Source: Bolinopsis microptera
Taxonomy: Eukaryota; Ctenophora; Tentaculata; Lobata; Bolinopsidae
Direction: 5' to 3'
DNA: 64,000 nt
Assembly: GCF_026151205.1 (NCBI RefSeq)
Contig: NC_087073.1
Coordinates: 7,975,411 to 8,039,410 of the forward strand
The notes beneath the pieces were generated by a model, which had not been told where the DNA came from, ran no database searches, and saw only the letters and a list, made by a program, of their open reading frames with translations. This document shows, piece by piece, positions 44,780 to 55,850 of the stretch; position 1 is the first letter of the stretch; the number at the start of each line of letters is the position of its first letter. The position numbers were made by a program, and so were the translations under genes.

Positions 44780-47654
44780 TTGGGAATATAATTGTTTCAC
44801 TAAAAATACGATTAGAAGCTCCTATCAACGTCATCCAACCCTTTGACTTAGAGCTCCAGAGCGTCTTGAGTCTTGACCCGGTACAAATTTGTGTATACCA
44901 AATTTTTTTGCCAGTAACTTCAGTCACTTCGACTTTTTATTTGTGTTATGAAAACAGTTCAGATATAAATATGATTTTGTGGAATTTGTCAAGTTTTTAA
45001 TTTGAGGGTTTATAATCAAAAGTCATTTACTATGTATAGTAAATGTATACATGTATACATGTTTTTTTTACTAAGTTTTAATTTTATTGACGTCAGTTCC
45101 ATTTCTTAACATGATTAGTTTATTCAAAACAGTTTCTTGTAAAATAAATCGTAATATATAACATTAAGGTGATGACAATAATCAAATGGTTTTTCGTTAT
45201 CAGTTTTACACCGTAGAAGTTTAGTTTATTCTTTTAAAAAAAAAGGTTTTCATCAGGTACAGACGAAAGTATCAAAGAGTTCTTCGATATTTTGGTTATC
45301 AAACCTATGCCTATTATATAAATATAACCCCGATCGATTGAAATACGCATTTAAATACTTCTTAGAGAATACAAACTCCGGTGAGTTTATGTGATCTTCT
45401 AATACATAACTAAAATTCTTCTTACTGCGAGATATTTGTAGCACAAATTTCGTTATAGCTTTTTGACAATCCCGATAGAAATAAATCAAATTGTTTGGAC
45501 GTAAATGAAAATCGCAAGATAATACGATTACAGTACGAGAAAATGTACTTCCTAAACAAATATTTAAAAAAGTAAATATGGACGCATAGCTGTACAGGTT
45601 TAAAGGATAATATAGTTAGTTGTCGTAGTCGTACTATAACTAGTAGTAGTACTACAATAATTTTTTCACACGTTGTAGACCTGCCGCGCACGAGTGCGTG
45701 GCTGTATCGTGGCTTTTGCCACTTACTCACTTATAGTGCATGAGTGAAACGACAATGGGGGTTGCACGACACGATACAAAATAATATGTGGATTGTGGTC
45801 TAGTCAATGATATTGACTAAAACTGTCCACGCCGTTAATCCATAATCAGCTAAAAGTTGAAATCATACGATATAATTTCGCTAATGTGGTAATACTGTTA
45901 TAACAATATAATTATACTCTTATACCTTATCGGACCTTATTTGGACGGACATTAAATGAACGGACATAATTATGAACAGACATTAATATGAACGCTAGAA
46001 GGCACTCAAGACTTAACGGGTGATACTTGTAAAATATTTGTTCCAATTATTACCGTCGACGAGTCCAACTCGGCGCGCGTCCTGGTAGGTTATAAATCTA
46101 CAACTCAAAACCATCAAAAATCCGAATTTTTCCCATTTTTTAAAACGTTTTTTTATTTCAGAAAAAGATTTTTAAATCCATTTTTATACAGTAAGTAAGA
46201 AAAGCAGTCGTTAAGCAGTAAAAGTGTTAAAAGATGTGTACATGATCAGTGTCTTTTATAATAAATTAACTTTTAAAATTAACCAACGTTGGCAGCTATA
46301 AAACGTTTAAGAACTTTTTATTCACAATCTCAAATTAAATACAACGTTAAAACGCTGTTCAATTTTAAACGTTGCTCATATCAATTGGTTCATCTTTTTG
46401 GGTGTTCGTGTAATGTTTTTTATCCGAGTTTTAACGTCTTTCCAGACTTTCATAATGATCATTAGGCTCACACCAGCTGGAATAAAATAAGTTAACCTCC
46501 TTTCTGACTCACTTGTGGGCTGCTTCAGAAGGCTATAGCCGCTATACTATATATAACTGTCTAATTGAATAATTGGAAGAGAACTCCATCAGGCCAGCTG
46601 AACCAAGCGGGGAGTTGATACACCTTTCACAAGCAAGAGCAACTTTGGTCTACTTGCTGTGAGGTGTATTACTCTTAGCTACACCTACATGGGTTGGGGC
46701 CCCTCTTTTCTTTTTTTTGTGGCTTTGCTGTTTGGTCTGCACTGATCACCATTATTTAGGACTCGACATGATTTAGTGTTTTACAGTGTGGAAGTTTGGG
46801 AGTAACTCTTAGAGGGAATATCTTCGATCAGATTTGCAAGGGTTTTGCTTGACTGTCCTTTTTCCCGTTCCCGCTCTCATTAGCGATTCATCAAGAGCGA
46901 TTTTTCCATGGGATTTATTTTCGTTGACTTACATATTGCGTAGTCTGAACTTTTATATCATTGTGGTAATTTAATTTCCCGAAGCTGCAAGATTTTGTAG
47001 TTTTTGATTCCCGGGTGCAGATAATTATATAGACTTAAAATAGAATTAAAGTCGATGTACCAAGCGCTTAAGGGCCGTTGCAATCTATAAATCAATTTTA
47101 TATTGGAGAAACTCTTTAGTCTCGTCTAATATTATATAATGCGAATAAAATGGGGGTGACAGGCTCTGTTAACTTGGTGAGAAAAATCGCCATCAGGTCT
47201 AAATTCTTCTTTTTCTAAAGGGCTCAAGGTATAGGTAATAAGATTTCAGTGATGTTTCTAGACGCTAATTAGTAATTAATTGGTATTTGGTCTATCTAAT
47301 GGCTCTGCATAGGTTTGCAATAACTTACAACTTCGATCGGAATCGAGTTATGTCGAAATGATACGTTATTAATGATATTTCAGTGGGCGAAATTTTTACA
47401 ATCTCTGATAATAAACTATGGGTGACAGTCTTAAAACTCACTACTACTAGCCAGGGTGATATTAGGAAGCGAATTACAGAGTTTATTTTTACTTTAATAT
47501 ACGCGTATCGATTACTGCGTGCAATACAGGCATGGAGCTTTCCTGTCACTGCACTGTCTGTTTCATTACCTCCCTGACTCCCTGAGTATTATATGAACTA
47601 TAACAACGTCGGACAATGTCCTTGGCAACACGATTTACCGTAATATAATTTGAT
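44780..47654. other. Intergenic DNA downstream of TPC-2
   Basis: Contains a composite repeat block (about 45660-46020, listed separately). The rest shows no gene; short minus-strand frames around 45253-45730 are AT-rich and unrecognised. Confidence 0.4.
45660..46020. mobile_element. Composite repeat block, inverted relative to 56110-56480
   Basis: Contains, in order, a GCCGCGCACGAGTGCG segment, GTGAAACGACAATGGGGGTTGCA and the MITE end TACCTTATCGGACCTTATTT. The same three segments occur in reverse order and on the opposite strand at 56280-56480 (GGTCCGATAAGGTA, TTGCAACCCCCACGGTCGTTTCAC, GCCGCGCACTCGTGCGCGGC). Both copies are diverged. Confidence 0.55.
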
Positions 47655-48007
47655 CAAAACCCATAATCATGGGTAGAGTGGACCGCTGCCAGTGTCTCTC
47701 TTTCTCAAACAAAAGGCAATGATATCAATTTGAATGACCGTTATCAAATGCAAAATGATACCGAGAATGAAATCGGTCGCTCGCTTTTCCCACTCATTCA
47801 TGGCTTACGAATTGTAATAAGTTTCGATTTATAACATGTAATCCAGTAATCTATTTCAATTGTAATGAATGGGAAAAGCGAGCGACCGATTTCATTCTCG
47901 GTATCATTTTGCATTTGATAACGGTCATTCAAATTGATATCATTGCCTTTTGTTTGAGAAAGAGAGACACTGGCAGCGGTCCACTCTACCCATGATTATG
48001 GGTTTTG
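47655..48007. repeat. Palindrome with 144-bp arms (P repeat)
   Basis: 47655-47798 and 47864-48007 are near-identical inverted copies, with AACCCATAATCATGGG at the far ends and AATGGGAAAAGCGAGCGACC toward the centre. They are separated by 65 bp. The same P sequence forms the outer end of the large fold-back element and recurs at about 54816-54955 and 55154-55314. Confidence 0.85.
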
Positions 48008-48613
48008 GTCAAATATCATCTCTTTTTGATTATAATGTCAGGGTACTTTACAAAGCCGAAATGTAAACTAATAACTTCATTAATATTAATAAGGAGGTGA
48101 TTTCAACAATTTCGAAATTTTTCCTTTAAAAACATTTCCTTGTGTTTAGGTATGCATATCGGTCGATCACTGACTGAATATGCCACTTTATACTCATTCA
48201 AGTTGGCATTAAATTCATATATAATGACATTGAACTTTCGTGGCAAAGCAGAATTTGTTCAAAATCACGAATGAGCAAAATTGTAACCTTTCGCACGTGC
48301 AAACCCTGAGCGGAAGTTGCGTGCGCATCCAATATTGAATCACCGTAAATTTTTGCATGATGGTGTTTTATATATAGTTTTTTTTTTTTTTTTTTTTTTA
48401 AGAGAGGCTGGGCCAAGATAGCCCACGAGAGGATAGCATTGAGATGCTCTGCCTACCTCTGGGGTGTGGCAACCTTGGGCAAGGTTGCCGGTGAAATCAG
48501 AGTGATTGGTGGAGGATGGTGTAAGATGTTATTATATGAGTCAAAATGATACGCTTAATGCCAGCTGGGTTTGGAAAAGTAAAACGAGACGAGACAGCAT
48601 ATGAAATAATACT

Positions 48614-51235
48614 TTAAGTCACCCCGGTCTGATCCAGCTCCTCCGGCACAATTAAGCGTTTGGTGCGGTTTGCGAAATTGACAATTGTGGTGATGTGTTG
48701 GTTGTCGAATATGTCATTGACAGAGAGGTAGTAGTCCTGGAAATATTGACCTCTAATTTGGGCAATAGCCGGACACTGTCCAAGAAAGTGTGAGACAGTT
48801 TCCTCTCCGTCGCCGCACATAGGACAAGCACTGGTGTTTGATTTGCAAATGGTGTGAAGGTGTTTGTTTAAGCCGCAGTGACCCGTGATGAGGTGAACTG
48901 CAGTTCTGTAATCTTGTCTGTTTTTGCTGAGTGTAGTGTTGAGGTTTTTGATGATTTTGGCATGCTTGTGACCGAGTGTCAGTTTGGTGTGTCTGGGACC
49001 GTCAGTTAACCAAGTTTCCTGATTCAGTCTGTTGACTTTGTTGTCGATTTGACGCTTGATGTAGGATTGAGGAATTGGACACTTCAAAGTGGATTCACTG
49101 ATTGTACCAAGCTTGGCCAGCTCATCTGCTTTTTCGTTCCCCCACAATCCGATGTGTGCTGCAATCCATCGTATCTCTAGCGTGTTGTTGGATCCGAGTG
49201 CATTAAGAGAGTCGTAACAGTCTCTTGTAGTTCTACTCCGCGTTGAAAGCGCAGAGATAGCTTGTATAGATGAGAGACTGTCAGACCATATGATGATGTG
49301 TGTGTTGGTATAGGTAGAGAGATATTTGCAAGCTTCAATGATGGCGGTGAGCTCTGTTTGGTAAACAGTGCAATAATCAGGGAGCTTGAATGATCTTTCT
49401 TCAAGGGTGGTGTTATTGTTGTCAGTTGTGATGATATAGCCAGCCCCGCATCCTGAGTCAGTGAGTGACCCGTCAGTGTAGCAGGTGATCGTTTCACTGG
49501 TAATGTTGTCAATGGTGTTTTGAAGTGAATTTCTATATTCAGTGTTATCGGCTCCAGGAGTTGTGACGGTGAAGTGCCGTCCCAGCATCATGGTTGGTGT
49601 TGTTAGGTCTCTCGTTGCTCTAGGTGGGATAATGAGGTCTGCCATGAATTGTTTGTTGATAGTGGTATGATTTTTGATAGTTCCCTTCCTGAAGGCGATA
49701 GTTTCAAGAGTGAGGCTGCCATAAGCTTGTAGCCTGGCCGCACCCTTTGCTGCTTCGCCTTGCAGGAACAGTATGATGTCAGAAGTGTCGGTGAGGTGAT
49801 TCAATGCGATAAAAGGTGTGCTTGGCATGGCACCAGACATCATTCTGAGTGCCAATGCCTGCACACGTTTGAGTTTCTTCGCGTTATAGTCCGTTTGAGT
49901 GGCCCTGATCCATATACTACAGCAGTAGGATAGGATTGGACGGATGACAGCCGTGTACATCCATTTGCATGTTTTAGGGCTCATACCCCATGTGGGGCCG
50001 ACAGCTCTTCGACATTGCATGAGGGATGCCGTGGCTTTTTTGGTGGTGTTGATGATATGTTCATTGAAATTGAGTTTGCTGTCCAAGGTGACTCCTAGAA
50101 ATTTAGCAGACTTGGAAAGACCTATAATGTTGTTGCCAACTGTTATAGGTCTTAGAGTCCACTTACTATTCCAGGTAAACATGACTATCTGAGTTTTAAG
50201 GGCGCTAATAGATAGCTCTTTGGTTCTGCACCAATTTTCTATCGTTTTAATAGTTTTGCATGTTCGGTCCCAGATGATGTCTAAATCATCCCCTTCCGCT
50301 AGAGACAACAGATCATCCGCAAAGGCTTGCAGGTAACCCGGGATGTCTTTTGCGGTAAAGGAAAGGAGATCGTCGACTACCAGATTCCAGAGAAAAGGAG
50401 AGAGAATGCCTCCTTGGGGGCAACCTCGCCTGATCCGTACCCTTCTCGACTTATCCTTATGATTTAGTGTGATGAATCGATTGGTTACCATGTTGATGAT
50501 CCACTGTGCAGTAGCCAAGTCCACTTTCGTAGCCTTGACTGCTTCAGAGATAGCCTTGAACGAGACATTGTCGAAGGCGCCCTCTATATCTAGAAAGACG
50601 CCTAGGACATATCCTTTCTTGGCTATTCTGCGCTCAATGGTGTGAGTAACTTTATGAAGTGCCGCTTCTGTGGAGCAGCCCTTCTTAAAGCCGAATTGTC
50701 GTTTGTTGATATCATTAGCTATGTTGAGGTCATGTTGCATATGCCATAAGATCACTTTCTCCTGCAACTTTAACATCACGGGCGAAAGAGTGATCGTTCG
50801 AAATGACTTAGCTTTGTTGTAGTCGGTTTTTCCAGGCTTAGGGAGAAAGATTCCAAGAGAGTCCCTCCACAAAGTTGGGATGTGTTGCGTTTCATGGTTT
50901 TTTGTCATAATGTTTTTTGTTATGTCTTTGATATGAGCCCAGGCTTTCTGGAATATGATAGGTTTTAGAGTGTCAGGTCCTGCAGCCTTCAAGGGATCGA
51001 AGGATAGGAGAGCCTTTTCAATTCTTTCAGGGCTGTAGATTTTGTCTAGTAAGTCTGTGGAGATCGGTAAGGGGCAGAGAGGCGGAACTGGCGGATCAGT
51101 AACACTCTCCTTGAAGTGGGTTTGTGTCATGACCTCCAGTGTCTCCTCTGCGTTTTTGGTGAGTTCGCCATTTGGTTTATAAACGGCTTCAAGTTTGTTA
51201 TTGGTGTCAGTACAGGTTTTCAGAATCTTGTTCAT
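48614..51235 (-). CDS. LINE ORF: reverse transcriptase, RNase H, zinc knuckle (873 aa, open)
   Basis: RT motifs are visible: FLDIEGAFD (214-222), RRGCPQGGILSP (269-280) and the catalytic FADD (305-308). RNase H follows with YTDGS (D588), QTE (E628), WSD (D652) and KADELA (D704), the four acidic catalytic positions. C804, C807, H816 and C821 make a CCHC-like knuckle (CPMC...H...C). The first Met of the frame lies in the endonuclease-RT linker, so the natural protein begins upstream (52461 or nearby) and would be about 1.28 kaa. The enzyme would reverse-transcribe its own RNA at a nicked target. Confidence 0.95.
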   Translation of the reverse strand: MNKILKTCTDTNNKLEAVYKPNGELTKNAEETLEVMTQTHFKESVTDPPVPPLCPLPISTDLLDKIYSPERIEKALLSFDPLKAAGPDTLKPIIFQKAWAHIKDITKNIMTKNHETQHIPTLWRDSLGIFLPKPGKTDYNKAKSFRTITLSPVMLKLQEKVILWHMQHDLNIANDINKRQFGFKKGCSTEAALHKVTHTIERRIAKKGYVLGVFLDIEGAFDNVSFKAISEAVKATKVDLATAQWIINMVTNRFITLNHKDKSRRVRIRRGCPQGGILSPFLWNLVVDDLLSFTAKDIPGYLQAFADDLLSLAEGDDLDIIWDRTCKTIKTIENWCRTKELSISALKTQIVMFTWNSKWTLRPITVGNNIIGLSKSAKFLGVTLDSKLNFNEHIINTTKKATASLMQCRRAVGPTWGMSPKTCKWMYTAVIRPILSYCCSIWIRATQTDYNAKKLKRVQALALRMMSGAMPSTPFIALNHLTDTSDIILFLQGEAAKGAARLQAYGSLTLETIAFRKGTIKNHTTINKQFMADLIIPPRATRDLTTPTMMLGRHFTVTTPGADNTEYRNSLQNTIDNITSETITCYTDGSLTDSGCGAGYIITTDNNNTTLEERSFKLPDYCTVYQTELTAIIEACKYLSTYTNTHIIIWSDSLSSIQAISALSTRSRTTRDCYDSLNALGSNNTLEIRWIAAHIGLWGNEKADELAKLGTISESTLKCPIPQSYIKRQIDNKVNRLNQETWLTDGPRHTKLTLGHKHAKIIKNLNTTLSKNRQDYRTAVHLITGHCGLNKHLHTICKSNTSACPMCGDGEETVSHFLGQCPAIAQIRGQYFQDYYLSVNDIFDNQHITTIVNFANRTKRLIVPEELDQTGVT

Positions 51236-52461
51236 CCTTCCAGATTCCTTAACCGATTCTGTGTCTGCGCAGAATTTCCGCCACGCATTGCGCTGGGAGT
51301 TGGACAGGATCTTGTTGTATTGCTTGTTGCTTTCTCTAAGAGCGAGCCACGAAGCATCAGTTTTGATTCGACGAGCTGTGATGAGTTTGCGTCTTATACC
51401 CCTCTGTGCTTCCTCAATTTCTCGAGTTAGCCAGGGTGGTTTTCTGACAGCGCTGGAGATGTAAGTAATGGGACATGCCTCCTCGAAGGCAGCTCGGAGA
51501 GTAGTATTAATGGTGTTAACTTGTGATCAATGTCGTGTGGTGTGTTAACGCAGGTGTTGTGGAGATCATTGTTGTTGTAAAGAATCTCGTCAAATTTCGC
51601 CCAGTCAGGTGTTCTTGACTAGGCGTATTTGTCTTGGTTCTTTTTTGGGACCAGAAGTAATGTCGAACATGATATATCTGTGATCGGAGTTTGAGTAAAG
51701 ATCACTAACGTGCCAGTTACTGATCAGTTCAGCCCCCAGTTGGTTGGTAATAGTGAGGTCAATGATTGGAATTATGACCTCGTGAGTTGAGGAATGTTGG
51801 AGTTGAACCTTTGTTGGAACAGGAGAGCCCTAGCGACGAGAGGAAATCAAGTAGTTCCTCTCCTCTTCTATTGCACAACTTGTTACCCCAAAGAGTGTGG
51901 TTGGGAGTTGGTGTCAGAGCCTATTATGAGTGGTATTTTGTTGTCTATAGCGTATTTGGCTAGAGGTGTGGTTTCGTGGGATGGAGCTGGTCCATTAATA
52001 TCCATGTACGAAGCTGCCAGAATTACTTCTGTCGAGCTAAGTTGAATCTTAATAGCAACTTGATCCGGGGTTGTGAATTGCGATAGTTCCCAACTTTTTT
52101 CAGCTAGGTTTTGTGTATTACTATGGCGGCACGGGGCCTAATGTCCCCCTACTTTGTAGTAATACTCGGTTAGTTCTTTGCTTATTGGTGGAATTAGGTG
52201 TTTGTTATTAGTGTATGGTTCAGTCGCTAGTACAATAGGATTTTTCCTGCCATGAGTGTTCACCAGCAGGGTTTTCCAAGCGTTGTACTTGCGTTTAAGG
52301 TTGATTTGAGTAACAGAGTAATATTCATGTTGAGTTTTACCTGTTTTTTTGGTATTGGGGACGTGGCGTGCAGCACCTGCAGTTACCCTCACCGGACGGG
52401 TACTACGACCTTTTGGATTGGGCACTGTGTCGGGATGCTGGTCGAAGTCGAATAGCAGCAA
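51236..52461 (-). pseudogene. LINE endonuclease domain, broken by a stop and frameshifts
   Basis: The minus strand encodes an apurinic-type (EEP) endonuclease: QINLKRKYNAW, NPIVLATEPYTN, LAASYMDINGP, LIIGSDTNS, HTLWGN, GSTPTFLNS and SNSDHRYIMFDI are all recognisable. The frame is interrupted by TAG at 52138-52140 and by frame changes near 51899, 51781, 51607 and 51519. The last frame then runs without a break into the 873-aa RT frame. As it stands this copy cannot make an intact endonuclease. Confidence 0.85.
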
Positions 52462-52498
52462 CCAGCGTCTCCGGGAGAAAACTGTGTTTCTCTAAGAA

Positions 52499-52520
52499 TG
52501 TCTCACCCGAAGGTGAGACA
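52499..52520 (-). repeat. C(UUCG)G tetraloop hairpin near the LINE RNA 5' end
   Basis: On the LINE sense strand TGTCTCACC, TTCG, GGTGAGACA forms a perfect 9-bp stem capped by the exceptionally stable UUCG loop with a C-G closing pair. It lies about 22 nt from the element's 5' boundary. Confidence 0.75.
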
Positions 52521-53349
52521 TCCACCCAGATCCGCTGCCTCTATATATAGTTTGATAAGCATAAAAAGTTTCAAAGTATTTCAAGAAAAACTGTACTCAC
52601 AACGGCACTCCAAAGTTGACGGAAATTGGTGAAAACAGCAATTTTAGTGATTTTAGCAATTTTCTATCAATTTGGGCGTGGCCCCACGTGTGCAACTTTT
52701 CGATTTTCAACTTTAAAACTAGCCTATGACACAATGTAGACCTTTAGGAAGCAGAATTGAGCTCCACAACCCAAGGGATGATGCAACACCAGAGAATACT
52801 AGAACGTAAAAATTAGCGTTTTTATAAAATTATTCTTTAAAAAAGCACTAACTTCAATAGCGAATATCTTTATGAAGGAGCAAGCTAGAAAAACTTTCCG
52901 GTAGATTTTCAGAATGCTTAAACAATTATCTAACTTCAATATGTCCTCAAATTTTGAATCAAATTACTCCCTAATGGCGTAAAATCGATTTGAAAAATGA
53001 TTACTTTGTGAAAAATTAAGTTTTAAAAATGGTTAACTTGATGACGTCATCAAGTGGTGATGATGACGTTGAATTACTTTTAAACATAATGTAAACTAAA
53101 GTCTAAACAATTATCTTCAAGACCTGTGGTCCGAAATGGCTGTATCTTTAAAGCTTCTGAATCTACGGACACCTAAATATAGCCTATAATTGACTGGCAA
53201 AGCGTCTATCCCTGAATCACAGTGCTGGCAAGCACGAGCGGTGTCTTTATTGGGGGTATACTATGTACCCCCTTTACTAGTGTACCCCCTTTACAATTAT
53301 ACCCCCTTTACTATTATAACCCCTTTGGTACTCGTCGGAAGCCTCTTTC

Positions 53350-53407
53350 GTGCACGCGAAGCGTGCACTCCGGCCGGAGGCGGGCGGCCGAAGGCCGCCG
53401 CCTCCGG
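53350..53407. repeat. Adjacent GC-rich hairpins with GAA triloops in the fold-back centre
   Basis: 53350-53368 is an 8-bp stem (GTGCACGC / GCGTGCAC) closed by GAA and contains the heptamer GCGAAGC, a sequence known to form an unusually stable DNA mini-hairpin. 53374-53407 is a second hairpin: a 9-bp stem, one bulged G, a 6-bp stem and a GAA loop (GGCC-GAA-GGCC). The inverted second copy (about 55690-55735) keeps the second hairpin's stem and changes the first loop to AAA. Confidence 0.75.
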
Positions 53408-55153
53408 CAGGAGTTTTTCAGGCATTAAAGACTCATCGGAAGTCGTTCAGCAGATTTACTTTTAGTTCAAAACATTCTAATTTGATGTCAAAGATGACAG
53501 GAATGAAAAATATTTATGTTGAGATTTTTAAGAAATTTGCTTAAAATACTCGCCAGCACTGTTATACGAAATTCGGTAAAAAACTCAAAATCGCCATATT
53601 CAGGTGCCTTAAAAACCATGTTAAAATTGAGTTAAAGATCTGAAATTTTTCAGGGCGTCTAGACGTTGACCAAAATCAACTGCAAAAAAAGTTTCAGGTT
53701 TCAGGAGCATCGGGAAATGGGTTTTCTAGAACCCCTGTTTTACGATAGATTGTCGTGATACATATATACATATATTCAGGGATAGACGCTTTGCCAGTCA
53801 ATTGTAGCCTGTATTTAGGTGTCCATAGATTCAAAAGTATAAAAGATACATCCATTTCCGACCCACAGGTCTTGCAAATAATTGTTTATACTTTAGTTTA
53901 CATTGTATAAAAAATTATTTGACGTCATAAACACCCTTTGATGACGTCATCAAGTTAACCGTTTTTAAAACTTGATTTTTGACAAAGTAATAACTTTTAA
54001 AATTAATTTTAAACCATTAAGAAATAATTTAATTCAAAATATGAGGAAATTTTTACCTTAGATAATTGTTCAAGCATTCTGAAAATCTACCGGAAAGTTT
54101 TTCTAGCTTGCTCCTTCATAAAGATATTCGTCATTGAAGTTTGTGCTTTTTAATTGAAGAATTATTTTATAAAAACGTCAATTTTGCGATTTAGTATTCT
54201 CTGGTGTTGGGCCATGCCTTGGGTTGTGGAGCTCAGTTCTGCTTCCTATAGGTATAAATTGTGTATTAGGCTAGTTTTAAAGTTGAAAATCGAAAAGTTG
54301 CACACGTGGGGACACGCCCAAATTGATAGAAAATCGCTAAAATCACTGAAACTTGCTGTTTTCGTCATTTTCTGTCAACTTTAGAGTGCCGTTGTGATTA
54401 AAGTTCTTCTTGAAATACTTTGAAACTTTGCATGCTTATCAATCTATATATAAAACAATTACATGCAAAAATTTACGGCGATTCAATATTGGATGCGCAC
54501 GCAACGTCCGCTCAAAGTTTGCACGTGCGAAAGGTGAGAATTTTGCTCATTCGTGATTTCCAACAAATTTTGCTTTGCCACGACAGTTTAATGTCATTAT
54601 ATATGAATTTAATGCCTACTTGAATGAGTATTAAGTGGCATATTCAGTCAGTGATCGACGGATATGCTTCCCTAAACACAAGGAAATGTTTTTAAAGGAA
54701 AAATTTCGAAATCGTTGAAACTTCCTACTTATTAATGAAGATATCAGTTTATATTTCGACTTTATAAAGTACCCTGACATTATACTCAAAAAGAGATGAT
54801 ATTTTACCAAAACCCATAATCATGGGTAGAGTGGACCGCTGCCAGTGTCTCTCTTTCCCAAACAAAAGGAAATGATATTAATTTGATTGACCGTTCTCAA
54901 ATGCAAAATGATACCGAGAATGAAATCGGTCGCTCGCTTTTCCCATTCATTTACAATTGTAATAGATTAAGAAGAACTACCCAAAGGCAGCTGTACTCGG
55001 CAATGAAGATTCAATAAACTTCAGCTTGTTCAATAAGTAATAACTACCACCCTTGTCCCTCACCCCGAAATACTAGGTATCGACCCGAACGCAACCCAAA
55101 GAGATTTTTACAGCATCTGATTGATGTAATCAATCGAAACTTAATTATACAAT

Positions 55154-55850
55154 TCGTAAGCCGTGAATGAATGGGAAAAGCGAGCGACCGATTTCATTCT
55201 CGGTATCATTTTGCATTTGAGAACGGTCAATCAAATTAATATCATTTCCTTTTGTTTGGGAAAGAGAGACACTGACAGCGGTCCACTCTACCCATGATTT
55301 TGGGTTTTGGTAAAATATATGTATATTGATAGATAGATGTCCCGACAATCTGTCGTAAAACAGGGGTTCTAGAAAACCCATTTCCCGATGCTCCTGAAAC
55401 TTGAAACTTTTTTTACAGTCGATTAGGTCAACGTCTAGACGCCCCGCAAAGTTTCAGATCTCTAACTCAATTTTAACATGGTTTTTAAGGCACCTGAATA
55501 TGGCGATTTCGGGTTTTTTACCGAATTTCGTATAACAGTGCTGGCGCGTATTTTATGCAAATTTCTTAAAAATCTCAACATAACTATTTTTTATTTCTGT
55601 CATCGTTGACATCAAATTAGAATGTTTTTAACTAAAAATAAATCTGCTGAACGACTTCCGATGAGTCTTAATGCCTGAAAAACTCCTGCCGGAGGCGGCG
55701 GCCTTCGGCCGGAGTGCACGCTTTGCGTGCACGAAAGAGGCTTCCAACGTGTACCAAAGGGGGTGTAATAGTAAAGGGGTGTAATAGTAAAGGGGGTACA
55801 TAGTATTCCCCCAATAAAGACACCGCTCGTGCTTGCCAGCACTGTGATTA
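55154..55850. mobile_element. Partial second fold-back copy (P end plus central segment)
   Basis: The P repeat at 55154-55314 is joined to a reverse-complement copy of the central segment 53219-53773. It includes the GC-rich hairpins and the GGTACATAGTATTCCCCCAATA and GCTCGTGCTTGCCAGCACTG stretches. The arm sequence A that normally separates them is absent. Confidence 0.7.

Larger units (their letters stand above)
48378..52541 (-). mobile_element. LINE retrotransposon, 4.16 kb, RT plus RNase H type
   Basis: It reads on the minus strand from 52541 to a 22-nt poly(A) at 48378-48399 and is flanked by TATATATAG (48369-48377 and 52542-52550). It has one long coding region: endonuclease (broken), reverse transcriptase, RNase H and a zinc knuckle. 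There is no separate ORF1. The 5' end contains a UUCG-type hairpin (52499-52520). The domain order fits the I/R1/LOA/Jockey group of non-LTR elements; the exact clade needs phylogeny. It sits inside a fold-back element whose other arm shows the uninterrupted target near 54440-54450. Confidence 0.93.
47864..54955. mobile_element. Large fold-back element interrupted by a LINE
   Basis: The left arm is 47864-48377 plus 52542-53218, a contiguous sequence split by the LINE. The right arm is about 53774-54955, its diverged reverse complement. The central segment is 53219-53773. Without the LINE the element is about 2.9 kb with arms of about 1.2 kb. Matching landmarks include GTGCGCATCCAATATTGAAT (48,3xx) against ATTCAATATTGGATGCGCAC (54,4xx), and GACTGGCAAAGCGTCTATCC (near 53192) against its complement near 53785. 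No transposase is encoded. A second, partial copy of the P end plus the central segment follows at 55154-55850. Confidence 0.75.

Noticed and set aside
48378-52541. An endogenous retrovirus or viral polymerase
   Set aside because: There are no LTRs, protease or integrase; the poly(A) tail, short target duplication, EEP endonuclease and RT-RNase H order identify a non-LTR retrotransposon.
53190-53544. Overlapping ORFs of 64-91 codons in the fold-back centre
   Set aside because: They appear in several frames across the GC hairpins and are not conserved in the inverted second copy (55612-55920).
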